Shown here: positions 26,801 to 35,500 of the stretch, piece after piece
Layout of the letters: each line of letters begins with the position of its first letter
Numbering within the stretch: position 1 is the first letter of the stretch
Source of the DNA: an uncultured Bacteroidales bacterium
GTDB lineage: Bacteria > Bacteroidota > Bacteroidia > Bacteroidales > WCHB1-69
Direction of reading: 5' to 3'
Assembly (NCBI GenBank): GCA_946409645.1
Contig: CAMJXE010000022.1
Location: 1-37,140, forward strand
DNA length: 37,140 nt
Position numbers and translations under genes: made by a program
Notes under the pieces: model-generated
What the model was told of the DNA's origin: nothing
Databases searched by the model: none
What the model saw: only the letters and a program-made list of their open reading frames with translations

Positions 26801-27487
26801 ATGATGGAATCGAAAAGGGTATTATTGGCCGAGGATGATATGAATTTAGGCAAGGTGCTGACTACCGTGCTCACAGGCAAGGGCTTCAGTGTGAAGCACG
26901 CCAACAACGGCGAAGCTGCGTACGAACTATTCTGCACCAATGAGTTTGACATCTGCCTCATCGATGTGATGATGCCGATCAAAGATGGCTTCACATTGGC
27001 GCAGGAAATCCGGAAAATGGACAAGCGAATTCCGATTATCTTCTTGACAGCCAAGACGATGCAGGAAGATATGATCAAAGGGTTGTCGATTGGCGGCGAT
27101 GATTATATCACAAAACCGTTCACTATGGAGATTCTGTTGGCGCGTATGGAGGCGTTATTGCGGCGCACGGGCGTGCAGGTGGAACCCGAAAACCATATCG
27201 TGAACATCGGCAAGATCCAATTCGACCGGAAACGCCAAGTGCTCATTGTGGACGGCGAGGAGCTGAAGATGACCTCTCGTGAAGCCGCCCTGCTTGACAT
27301 GCTCTATGAACAGCGCAACGACATACTTTACAGAAGTTACGCGCTGAAGAAAATATGGGGCGAGGACAGCTTCTACAACAGCCGTAACATGGACGTTTAT
27401 ATCACACGTTTGCGCAAGCTGCTGAAAAGCGAGCCTAACGTGCAGATTATCAATGTGCACAGCTCGGGGTTCAAGTTGGTTTGGTAG
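26801..27487 (+). CDS. OmpR/PhoB-type response regulator, orphan
   Basis: A 228-residue two-component regulator. The receiver domain (about 5-120) has the acidic pair D12-D13, phospho-acceptor D55 in CLIDVMMP, T83 of FLTAKT and K105 in YITKPF. A winged-helix DNA-binding domain follows (about 133-228; NMDVYITRLRKLL is the recognition helix). No histidine kinase gene is adjacent, so its partner is elsewhere. The overall sequence is close to the RprY type of Bacteroides, but I do not assign that name. It is transcribed from its own promoter and ends two bases from the convergent lpxB stop codon. A second ATG follows immediately. Confidence 0.92.
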   Translation: MMESKRVLLAEDDMNLGKVLTTVLTGKGFSVKHANNGEAAYELFCTNEFDICLIDVMMPIKDGFTLAQEIRKMDKRIPIIFLTAKTMQEDMIKGLSIGGDDYITKPFTMEILLARMEALLRRTGVQVEPENHIVNIGKIQFDRKRQVLIVDGEELKMTSREAALLDMLYEQRNDILYRSYALKKIWGEDSFYNSRNMDVYITRLRKLLKSEPNVQIINVHSSGFKLVW

Positions 27488-27489
27488 TG

Positions 27490-28644
27490 CTATTTTGTGG
27501 TTGTTTGCACCACTACTTCGGCAGCTTTTCGCGATGCTGAACCGTTGCCCAGCCTCGTATATAGTTCCTGATAATGCGCCTTCATTAGGGATATGTGGCT
27601 TTTGTCTTCCGTGATGAGGCGCAATTCTTTTTGCAGTCTTTCGATGTTGTAGTCGTGCTGGATCAGCTCCGTCACGACGGGTGCATCCATGATGAGATTA
27701 GGCAGGGAAATGTAGTTGATGCCGGATATTAAGTGCTTGGCTATCAGATAGGAAATCTCGCTTCCGGCGTAGCAAACCACTTGTGGAGTGCCTATCATCG
27801 CGGTTTCTAATGTGGCGGTACCCGAAGCTACTATAGCAGCCTTGGCGTTGGCGAGCAGGGCGTAGGTTTGGTCACATACGGTACTGACGTTGCCGTTTTG
27901 TAGAGACATTGCCCGCGATGTTTCTACATGTAAATACTTGTCGTACAGTTCTTTTGGGAGCCATGAAACCGTGGAGACCACAAATTGGTATTGGGGAAAA
28001 TGATCGACAATGCTCAGCATGGTGGGCAGGATGGCGTTGATCTCCTGCTTGCGACTGCCGGGTAACAAAGCGATGATCTCCTTGTCGTTTATATGGTTGT
28101 TCTCTCTGAAATTTCGTACATCGGGGCGTTCGGGCAGGTCGCGACTGACAGCATCGAGTAGGGGATGCCCGACGTAGTGCACATCCATGCCGTTTTTGGC
28201 ATAAAAGTCTTTCTCGAATGGCAAGATCACCATCATCTCATCCACATCGCGCTTGATTTGTTTGATGCGTCCTTTCTTCCACGCCCAAATCTGCGGAGAA
28301 ATGTAATAGACAACTTTGATGTGTCGTTCTTTGGCGAATTTGGCGATGCGTAGATTGAAACCGGGATAATCAACCAGTACCAATATGTCTGGTTTCCATT
28401 CTAAAATATCTGTTTTACAGCGTTTTATATTTCCTAATACTTCGGATAGGTGTACAAAAACCTCCCAGAATCCCATGAAAGCCATCTCTTTGTAGTGCAT
28501 GAGCAATTCCGCTCCTGCATTGCGCATCAAATCCCCGCCGCAGCCACGAAACTGTGCTTCGGGATCTTGCGCTTTGATGGCCTTGATTAGGTTGGAAGCG
28601 TGGAGGTCGCCCGATGCCTCGCCCGCTACGATGTAATATTTCAT
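27490..28644 (-). CDS. lpxB: Lipid-A-disaccharide synthase
   Basis: A 384-residue GT19 glycosyltransferase. It condenses UDP-2,3-diacylglucosamine with lipid X to lipid A disaccharide-1-phosphate at the inner membrane. Motifs: GEASGD at 8-13, the AFMGFWEVF region, VDYPGFNLR, YISPQIWAWKKGR, LPGSRKQEI in the C-terminal nucleotide-binding half, and ASGTATLETA near the end. Length is normal. It is the last gene of the minus-strand run, 8 bp after yqeY. Its presence indicates a Gram-negative LPS-type outer membrane. Confidence 0.95.
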   Translation of the reverse strand: MKYYIVAGEASGDLHASNLIKAIKAQDPEAQFRGCGGDLMRNAGAELLMHYKEMAFMGFWEVFVHLSEVLGNIKRCKTDILEWKPDILVLVDYPGFNLRIAKFAKERHIKVVYYISPQIWAWKKGRIKQIKRDVDEMMVILPFEKDFYAKNGMDVHYVGHPLLDAVSRDLPERPDVRNFRENNHINDKEIIALLPGSRKQEINAILPTMLSIVDHFPQYQFVVSTVSWLPKELYDKYLHVETSRAMSLQNGNVSTVCDQTYALLANAKAAIVASGTATLETAMIGTPQVVCYAGSEISYLIAKHLISGINYISLPNLIMDAPVVTELIQHDYNIERLQKELRLITEDKSHISLMKAHYQELYTRLGNGSASRKAAEVVVQTTTK

Positions 28645-28652
28645 TAGCTAAT

Positions 28653-29105
28653 TTATTGAGCCAAAAGGCGTTTCACGATGTCGGAGACCAACTTGTTGTC
28701 AGCCTTTCCGGCGAAAGCCTTAGTAGCCATACCCATCACTTTGCCCATGTCTTTCATGCCGATGAAACCGTTGTCCGCGATAATGCCTTTCAACGTAGCT
28801 TCTACTTCCTCCTCGGAAAGCATTTGCGGCAGGTAGTTTTTAATGATGTCGAGCTGGAATTGTTCTTCGGCAGCCAAATCCTCACGGTTTTGAGCTTTGT
28901 AGGTCTCCGCCGACTCCTGACGTTGTTTCACCAACTGCTTCAGAATCTTGATTTCAGACTCCTCGTCCAAGTCGCCAGCTCCGCCTTTTTGTGTTTTAGC
29001 CAACAAAATGGCGGATTTGACAGCGCGTAATGCGTTGAGTTTCTGTGATTCGCGAGCCAACATGGCCGCTTTGATGTCCTCATTGATTTTTTGTTCTAAT
29101 GCCAT
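28653..29105 (-). CDS. GatB/YqeY domain-containing protein
   Basis: A 150-residue, all-helical protein homologous to the C-terminal tRNA-binding tail domain of GatB in the Glu/Asp-tRNA amidotransferase. Landmarks are LNALRAVKSAILLA near the N-terminus, LKQLVKQRQESAETY in the middle, LPQMLSEEEV and GMKDMGKVMGMATKAFAGKADNKLVSDIVK at the end. Free-standing YqeY proteins are common, and their function is not established. It has a -7 box about 110 bases upstream and lies 8 bp before lpxB, so the two are likely co-transcribed. Confidence 0.92.
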   Translation of the reverse strand: MALEQKINEDIKAAMLARESQKLNALRAVKSAILLAKTQKGGAGDLDEESEIKILKQLVKQRQESAETYKAQNREDLAAEEQFQLDIIKNYLPQMLSEEEVEATLKGIIADNGFIGMKDMGKVMGMATKAFAGKADNKLVSDIVKRLLAQ

Positions 29106-29216
29106 AATCCTAATATTTTATGTTTACATATTACTGACTTTTTCGTTCTTTTGACCAGGAACATTCGTCATTCTGGACAATACTTTTTGCTTAGAGGAAG
29201 TCCTCCTATGTCGCTG

Positions 29217-29224
29217 CAAAAATA
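29217..29224 (-). promoter_or_regulatory. Predicted -7 box for yqeY-lpxB
   Basis: The minus strand reads TAttTTTG followed by CAGC. A palindrome GAGGA-AG-TCCTC lies just downstream at about 29194-29205, close to the expected 5' end of the transcript. Confidence 0.5.
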
Positions 29225-29255
29225 TTCTTTTTTCACGTTCGATGTACTTGGCTTT

Positions 29256-30626
29256 TTACTCAACAACGGAGTTTATCGTTCCTTCATAAAGCTGGGTTAC
29301 CAAATGGTCGCCGGGGGTGAGTTCCGTAACGTTTCTCACCGCTTTGCCGTCCTTCATCGTGATGCTGTAGCCGCGTTTAAGGACATTCTTCGGACTGAGA
29401 AGATGCAGTTTTTCGTCGATATTGTCGCATTCGCTGGCACGTTTCCGCAAACATGTTTGGATGTTTTTGGGCAAACGTTCGGCGGTGAGTTCCAAACGTT
29501 GCTGCTCGCGGCGCATGTGGAGTTGCATCTGTTTTCCGATGTCTTGCATGAGACTTTTTAGTTGAAATGACTGATTCATAGTCAATTCTTTTGATTTGAA
29601 TATCAATTCTTTGTGGACTTCACTTAAACGATTTCTGTAAATACCTATCACCTTCGGAAGTTTGTATTGGAAAGCCGTTTCGGTGCGTATAAGCGACTGT
29701 TTCACTTCCGAAAGCCGCAATTGTGCCTGCTGCGCAATTTTCGTTATATAGTCGTTGAGTTGCTCTTCGAAGCGGCGGAAACACTCCAATAGGGAGAAAG
29801 CGACATCTGTGGGGGTGATGAAGTTGGCGTGAGCCACCATGTCGGTGACTGTGAGGTTTGTGGAGTGGCCGATGCCGGTGAGTATCGGGAGCGGGAAAGT
29901 GGCCACACGGTGGGTGAGTCCATAGTCGTCGTAACAGCTCATGCCCACATCTCCGCCGCCGCCACGCACAATCACCACTACGTCGAATTCCGAAAGCCTC
30001 GCCTCGATTCTCTCTAACTGACTCATGATGCCCGTGATGGCCTTCTCGCCTTGCAGGATAGACGGAAATAACTCTGTGTGAAAACGATAACCCTGTTCGT
30101 TTTGTTCTAAAGTCTGCATGAAATCGCTGTAGCCTTTGCTGGTCTCCACCGAGATGACCGCCACGCGTTTGGGGATCAAGGGCATCGTCAGCGATTTGTT
30201 AAGTCCGAATACCTTTTCCTTTTTGAGACGTTCGATGACCTCTTGGCGGTTTCGAACCATCTCGCCTAAGGTATAGGAGGGCTCGATATCTTCGATGTGC
30301 AGCGCGAGACCGTGGATGCGGATGTTCTCCTTCAACGGTTCGCCAGTGATTTGGGTGAAACGCCGGTTGATGTCGTTGAAATGTGCCGACCAAATCACAG
30401 CCCGCATCTCCGTTTTGATGGTATTGCCTTCACGTTCAACGAGTTCTGGGTAGCAATGACCGCTATATGGATAGTAGTTGAGCTTTAAAATCTCCGCTTT
30501 GATGTAGTAGGGTCGGGTGTAGGTACGCTCAATTACCTTGTGGATGCTCATTGCGACATCCGACAAAGAATAGACTGTATGGTTGTTGAATGTTTCTCGT
30601 TCTTGCATGTTATCTTTATTTGTCAT
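29256..30626 (-). CDS. xseA: Exodeoxyribonuclease VII large subunit
   Basis: A 456-residue XseA, the catalytic subunit of exonuclease VII, which degrades single-stranded DNA. Order: an N-terminal OB-fold (YYIKAEILKLNYYPYSGHCYPELVE), a catalytic core with VAVISVETSKGYSDF, VVIVRGGGGDVGMSCYDDY and GIGHSTNLTVTDMVAH, long coiled helices that bind XseB, and the C-terminal LKRGYSITMKDG strand. The frame continues to 30764, but that part is translated from the palindromic repeat at 30629-30747, so the start is taken as 30626; 30608 is also possible. xseB, often adjacent, is not in the window. Confidence 0.92.
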   Translation of the reverse strand: MTNKDNMQERETFNNHTVYSLSDVAMSIHKVIERTYTRPYYIKAEILKLNYYPYSGHCYPELVEREGNTIKTEMRAVIWSAHFNDINRRFTQITGEPLKENIRIHGLALHIEDIEPSYTLGEMVRNRQEVIERLKKEKVFGLNKSLTMPLIPKRVAVISVETSKGYSDFMQTLEQNEQGYRFHTELFPSILQGEKAITGIMSQLERIEARLSEFDVVVIVRGGGGDVGMSCYDDYGLTHRVATFPLPILTGIGHSTNLTVTDMVAHANFITPTDVAFSLLECFRRFEEQLNDYITKIAQQAQLRLSEVKQSLIRTETAFQYKLPKVIGIYRNRLSEVHKELIFKSKELTMNQSFQLKSLMQDIGKQMQLHMRREQQRLELTAERLPKNIQTCLRKRASECDNIDEKLHLLSPKNVLKRGYSITMKDGKAVRNVTELTPGDHLVTQLYEGTINSVVE

Positions 30627-30628
30627 TT

Positions 30629-30747
30629 CCCCCACACTGCGCTGCGCTTGTGAGGCTTGTTTACCCCCACACTGCGCTGAGCTTGTGTGGGGGAAATTGC
30701 GTTTCGCGCGTGTTGCCTCTCCGAGGCTGCTTAAGGAATATATTCCT
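30629..30747 (-). repeat. Intercistronic palindromic repeat between yqgE and xseA
   Basis: Contains the perfect palindrome GGAATATATTCC (30735-30746), a hairpin GCCTC-TCC-GAGGC (30715-30727), and a 9-bp hairpin CCCCCACAC/GTGTGGGGG (30664-30672 with 30685-30693) whose loop holds TGCGCTGAGCTT. A second copy of its left arm and loop lies at 30629-30652, matching at 23 of 24 bases. The module order and position match the element at 1950-2037. Confidence 0.8.
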
Positions 30748-30760
30748 CTTAAATTACAGG

Positions 30761-31342
30761 TCAATTATAGGCGATGTTTTTAGGGATTTTTAACCAATGC
30801 TCGTATGCAGGTCCAAGGCGACGCACGGTGCGAGTCCAGATTTCGTCGGCAGGCGTGTCGAAGACGAGGGATTGCGTGGCGGGAGCGACCACCCACATGT
30901 TGCGCCGGATTTCATCTTCGAGTTGCCCGGGTGACCAGCCGGCATAACCGAGCAGGAACCGGTACTTGAGGTTGGTGATGGCGTGTTGTTCAATAAGGGC
31001 AATCAATACCGGATTGTAACCGACATACACGCCGGGCAGTAATCGGGATGCCTCGGGACAAGATTCGAAACTGTGGAGCAGGAAGACGGCTTCGGTGAGT
31101 ACGGGCCCCCCAAAGAAGATGGGTTCTTCTACACGGATTTCGTTCACCAGATCATACACGTTGTGAGGAAGTTGACGGTTGATGATCAGTCCAGCCGTGT
31201 GCTCTTCCTCATAATCGGTCAGCAAAACCACCGAATGGTTGAAGAAGGGATCGTTGAAGTAGGGCGTGGATACTAACAGCCGTCCAGCCGAAAGGGGAAG
31301 TCTGGTGGGCTTGATGTGCAAAAGGTCGTTGTAGTTTTTCAT
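30761..31342 (-). CDS. YqgE/AlgH family protein
   Basis: A 193-residue protein of the UPF0301 (YqgE/AlgH) family. Landmarks are GRLLVSTPYFNDPFFNHSVVLL at the N-terminus, TAGLIINRQL, FFGGPV and the signature FLLGYAGWSPGQLEDEI. AlgH was described as a regulator of alginate synthesis in Pseudomonas, but a general molecular function is not established. It lies 30 bp downstream of the AI-2E permease gene and upstream of xseA, with the palindromic repeat between. Length is typical. Confidence 0.93.
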   Translation of the reverse strand: MKNYNDLLHIKPTRLPLSAGRLLVSTPYFNDPFFNHSVVLLTDYEEEHTAGLIINRQLPHNVYDLVNEIRVEEPIFFGGPVLTEAVFLLHSFESCPEASRLLPGVYVGYNPVLIALIEQHAITNLKYRFLLGYAGWSPGQLEDEIRRNMWVVAPATQSLVFDTPADEIWTRTVRRLGPAYEHWLKIPKNIAYN

Positions 31343-31372
31343 TTTGTTGATAATCAGTGTGATGATGGGGTG

Positions 31373-32566
31373 TTAAGATTCTGGTACTTTTGTGTCAGGG
31401 TTGGAGTTAGGGGTAGGTTCGGGAGTGGGTACAGGCTCTGGTTTTGGTTCCGGTTTCTCGCCTGAAAGCATTTTCTCGCGTTCATCGGCAGTGGCGAATT
31501 GAGAACCAAAGAACTCATTGACGATGATGCGCAGCAATGTGTAGGCAGGCACGGCGAAAATCATGGCGAAGATGCCGCCAATGTAGCCGGCCATCAATAT
31601 GACGATGAAAATTTCCAACGGGTGAGAATGGGTTTGTCTGCCGTAGATATAAGGTTGTAAAACAAAGTCATCCACCATTTTTGCCACCCCGAAAGCAGCC
31701 ACAATCTTGATGATGTTGGCCCAAATCAGTGACATTTCAGGGTCTATGGGCAACAAAGAAGTAATGCCGATGATGATGCTGATGACGATGGCGATGATGG
31801 TGCCTACGTATGGGATGATGTTGAGCAGACCGCCGATTGCTCCGATAATGATGGCGTTGGGTACCCCGAAGATGGCGCAAATCAGGAACTCTAAAAAGCC
31901 CACGATGAACATCTCCATCATAACACCCCGGAAATAAGCGGAAATCTGTGTGCCTGTGGCCTCTAAAATGTTGTCGAAGTTATCTTGGACGTTGTTCGGA
32001 AGCCAGCTGCGAATCATCTTGAAGAAGATCTTGTGGTCTTTGAGGGAGAAAAAGGTCATAAAGAGGATGGAGAAGATGGCCACGAATAGCGAACCGATCA
32101 TGCTGGCGGTGCCGCTTACGATGCTCGACATGCTGAGCCGTTTCACCACCTCGGTCCATTCGTTCATGAGCATGTCCGTGACATGCTGGCGGCGTTCGAG
32201 CATGCCGTATTTGCGCAGCGGTTTGTCGAACTGGTTCAACCATTCCTCGATGCTTTCACCCACAGACGACATGTCAATGGTGGTCAGGAACTTGATTTCG
32301 TTCACCAAGGTGGGAATCAAAAGGTAGAACAGCAATCCGAAGATGCCGATGATAATCACCAGGGTGATGCCAGCCGCCAAAGAGGACGGAAATTGCCATT
32401 TTCCAATGCTGATGCGGGTGAGTAGTTTCACCAAAGGTGATCCCAAAAGCGAAAGGACAAAGGCCACAAATATGTAGATGACAATATCGGAAAAGAACCA
32501 CAAAAGGAAAATGATGATTCCCAGACCGATAAGCAAGGCAATGGCACTTTTACTGTTGTTGTTCAT
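31373..32566 (-). CDS. AI-2E family transporter
   Basis: A 397-residue membrane protein of the AI-2 exporter (PerM/TqsA, formerly UPF0118) superfamily, with about eight hydrophobic segments. Two lie at the N-terminus (about 8-45), one near 60-85, a cytoplasmic helical stretch follows, and five or so lie in residues 150-345; GGLLNIIPYVGTIIA is the family's most conserved block. Residues 368-397 are an unusual Pro/Glu-rich tail (PEPKPEPVPTPEPTPN). Members export AI-2 or act as ion/solute permeases; the substrate is unknown. It starts two bases after the tamB stop codon (one base between), so translational coupling is likely. Confidence 0.9.
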   Translation of the reverse strand: MNNNSKSAIALLIGLGIIIFLLWFFSDIVIYIFVAFVLSLLGSPLVKLLTRISIGKWQFPSSLAAGITLVIIIGIFGLLFYLLIPTLVNEIKFLTTIDMSSVGESIEEWLNQFDKPLRKYGMLERRQHVTDMLMNEWTEVVKRLSMSSIVSGTASMIGSLFVAIFSILFMTFFSLKDHKIFFKMIRSWLPNNVQDNFDNILEATGTQISAYFRGVMMEMFIVGFLEFLICAIFGVPNAIIIGAIGGLLNIIPYVGTIIAIVISIIIGITSLLPIDPEMSLIWANIIKIVAAFGVAKMVDDFVLQPYIYGRQTHSHPLEIFIVILMAGYIGGIFAMIFAVPAYTLLRIIVNEFFGSQFATADEREKMLSGEKPEPKPEPVPTPEPTPNSNPDTKVPES

Positions 32567-32567
32567 T

Positions 32568-35500
32568 TTACTGATTGTTTTTGGATTTCTTTTTTTTCGA
32601 TTTTGCCTGTTTTTTGTTGCGTTTACGATGGTCGAAGTCCTGTTTGTAGGTCAAGGCAGCTCCTGCTACGTAGTTGTTGGGGTTGTCGTAGTAATGATAG
32701 TCGTCTCGTTCGCCGATGTAGGTGAAAGCCTTTACCCGCCAAGTGCCCGATTGGTTAATCACGTATTCTACTGTAAGATCACCGTATATGTTATTGTAAC
32801 CTGCGGTGTTCCGGTCGTCATAATATCCAATTCTCGTGGTCATGATCATGCGGTTGTTTAGCAGGTTGGCATTTGCGCGGACACCGTATTCCGCAGCCGT
32901 TGTCTCCGTCGCTTGGTTGTAGGTGATACCGAATCCCCCGTGTTTGCTGTCGATGACATTGCTGAGCACATTGTTGACAATGTTGCTGAATAACGTTAAT
33001 CCCGACAGGCTGTTGATGAGATATGCGTTGAACAGATTTTCGTTCGTGAAACTGTTCGTTACCAAAAAATAGGCGAATTGTTTGGTCATGTTCTCCTTGT
33101 TCTGGGTGTCGATAGCAGTGTAGAAAAGGTTGCGAGTCTCGGGACTGCTGTTAGGAAGCTCGAAGGAGAAAGTCGGCTCAATGCGTTGCATCAGCGGTCC
33201 CTTCAGGTGAATGTAGGCGTTCACGTCAGCAGTGCCCGAAGGGAGAATGTCAGAGGAGATGATGTTGGCAAGTGATGTTTTGGAATACTTGTAAGCACTG
33301 ATGTTGACGGTCATGTTTTCCAGCGGACCATCGAAATTGATGTATCCTCCAGGCACCATGGTGAATTTTGAGTTGACAACATCGAAGAGCGAGATTTTGA
33401 AGTCGCCGGAGTGCAACAAAAGGTTGCCATAAAGTTTCAGATCGTCATTGCCGTAAAGCAACTGGAAACGACCGTCAGCGCGGGCATTTAATGTGCCGCC
33501 AAGTGATTCGAGCTCCAAAACCAAGTCGGCATCGTTGGTGACATTGAAAGTGAAGTCGAAATTGAGCGAGGTGGAGGAGGACTCCTTTTCAACGACAACA
33601 GTCGTGTCTTTGTCAACGCGGGCATGGATGTGGATGTAGTCCGTTTCGGAGGCGGAATTGGTGGAGTTGACTTGCAAAACGATCTTGGATCCCTTGAGTG
33701 TTTGGATATTCGGACCGGTGAAGTAGAGGTTGTCGTCATCGCTGGAAATGTATATGTCGCCTTTCACGTAGCCCGTGCCATAGAATATGGAGTTGATCGT
33801 GCGCGGAGTGTTCAGCGCGAGAAGCCGGTCGGTGTGGACGTGTAAATCCAAGCGCATGTTGTTGAACATCTGGTGATAAATGTCACCTGAAAGAGTGGCG
33901 GTGTTGTTGTTTTTGTCGGTGAGTTTAACATTGTTGAAGGAGATGCCCTCTTTGTTGAATGTAATGTCTTGATTGTTAATGTTATATTGGGTTCCTAAGG
34001 CCGATATGCCTAACTGAGCATCCAGAATATGCACTTTGCCGTTCAGATAGGAGGAGTCGGGGGTGGAGTAGAAATCCATAGCGCCCGATGCGTGCCCCGA
34101 AAAGTTATCACTGAAAGAGGAGAAGAAAGGCTCTAAAAATTCAGTGTTCAAAGTGTCGAAGGTCGTTTTTATTACCAACGACGGGTTTTCGTAGGTTCCT
34201 GATACATTAGCGATAATTTTCCCCAGATTCCTGAAGTCGCGGATGGAGAACCCCGTGAGGTAGTCGTAGTCTAATTTTTCATTAGTTGCATCGAAAATGC
34301 CGCCAGCGAAACGGATGACGTTGTCATTGTTGAGACCAGCCATCAAGAAAAGGTCGCCCAGTCTTGAATCGTTCATGGTTAGCTCATCGGAAAGCAGCTT
34401 GCCGAAAACGAGTCGGCGGTTGTCGCGGTTCATCAGATTAAGGTCTGCCGAAACCCACCCGCCGATGGACATGCCGCTCAACAGCGGGTTGAGGAGCGTC
34501 AAGTCGAAACTCCGGGCAGCCACCCTCAATCGACTCGAATCCTTGGTGTCGTAATCCCCGTTCACCAAAATGGAACTGTTGTGCGTGGAAAAAGACAAGT
34601 TGTCTATCTCATAGCGATGTGGTTGGATATGGATGGCATTCTGGTCATTAAAATTGCACTCATAATCCTTCAAGAAGATCTTTGAAGGATCCAGACGTAT
34701 CACAATGTCATCGGTGTGCGTGACATCCACGGAGCCGGAAAGCGAGGAACGGTTGTCGTCGGAGTTGAAGGGGTTGTTCCATGCAAAATCATACTCGATC
34801 AGGTTGTTCATGGTATTGGCTTTGAAATCCAACTGGTTGAAGTTCAAGGTGTTTTCGCCGATAAAGACAACGATTGAGTCTCCTCCCAAAGCAACGTCCA
34901 GTCTTTGGTGGCTCTGAGTTTTGCCGTTCAGGGTGAAATGATATAACCTCAACTTGTTTCGGAGGGAGAAGTAGGGGAGGTTTACCTCCACACGGTCGTT
35001 ACTATGGTCATCGGTGATTTCTACATTAATGGTGGAATTGGATGCCAAAAACATGTCCGGGCGAAGTAGTTTCGTGAGAGCACGAGTGTTGTAGGTGGTC
35101 ATGCTGAACTTAATGTAGTCTTTGCTGGCTTTGGTGAACCCTGTTTCGGAGGATTTGTCCATGGTGTTTGTGCGTGCAGCGGAAACCAGAGAGGGGAAGA
35201 AGTTGTGAACGATGTTTTGAAGTGAATCTTTCACAGTGGCAAGAGGGTGGGAGGATTCAAAGTTCGCATTGGCTATGTTGGAGGTGAGGATGTATTTGTG
35301 CAATCCTTCATGGTTGAAGGTGGTGAGTCGGAGTCTGTCGTTGGTGACGCTGTCTTCGTTGTATTTGATCTTGAGATTGTCGCAGCCGATATACCCGTTG
35401 ATATTGTTAAGGTCGGTGCCGTGCATAACAATTTGGAAAAGGTCGAAGTTGAGTTGCAATGTGGGGTTATGCTGCATGACGGCAATGAGTTTCTCAATCC

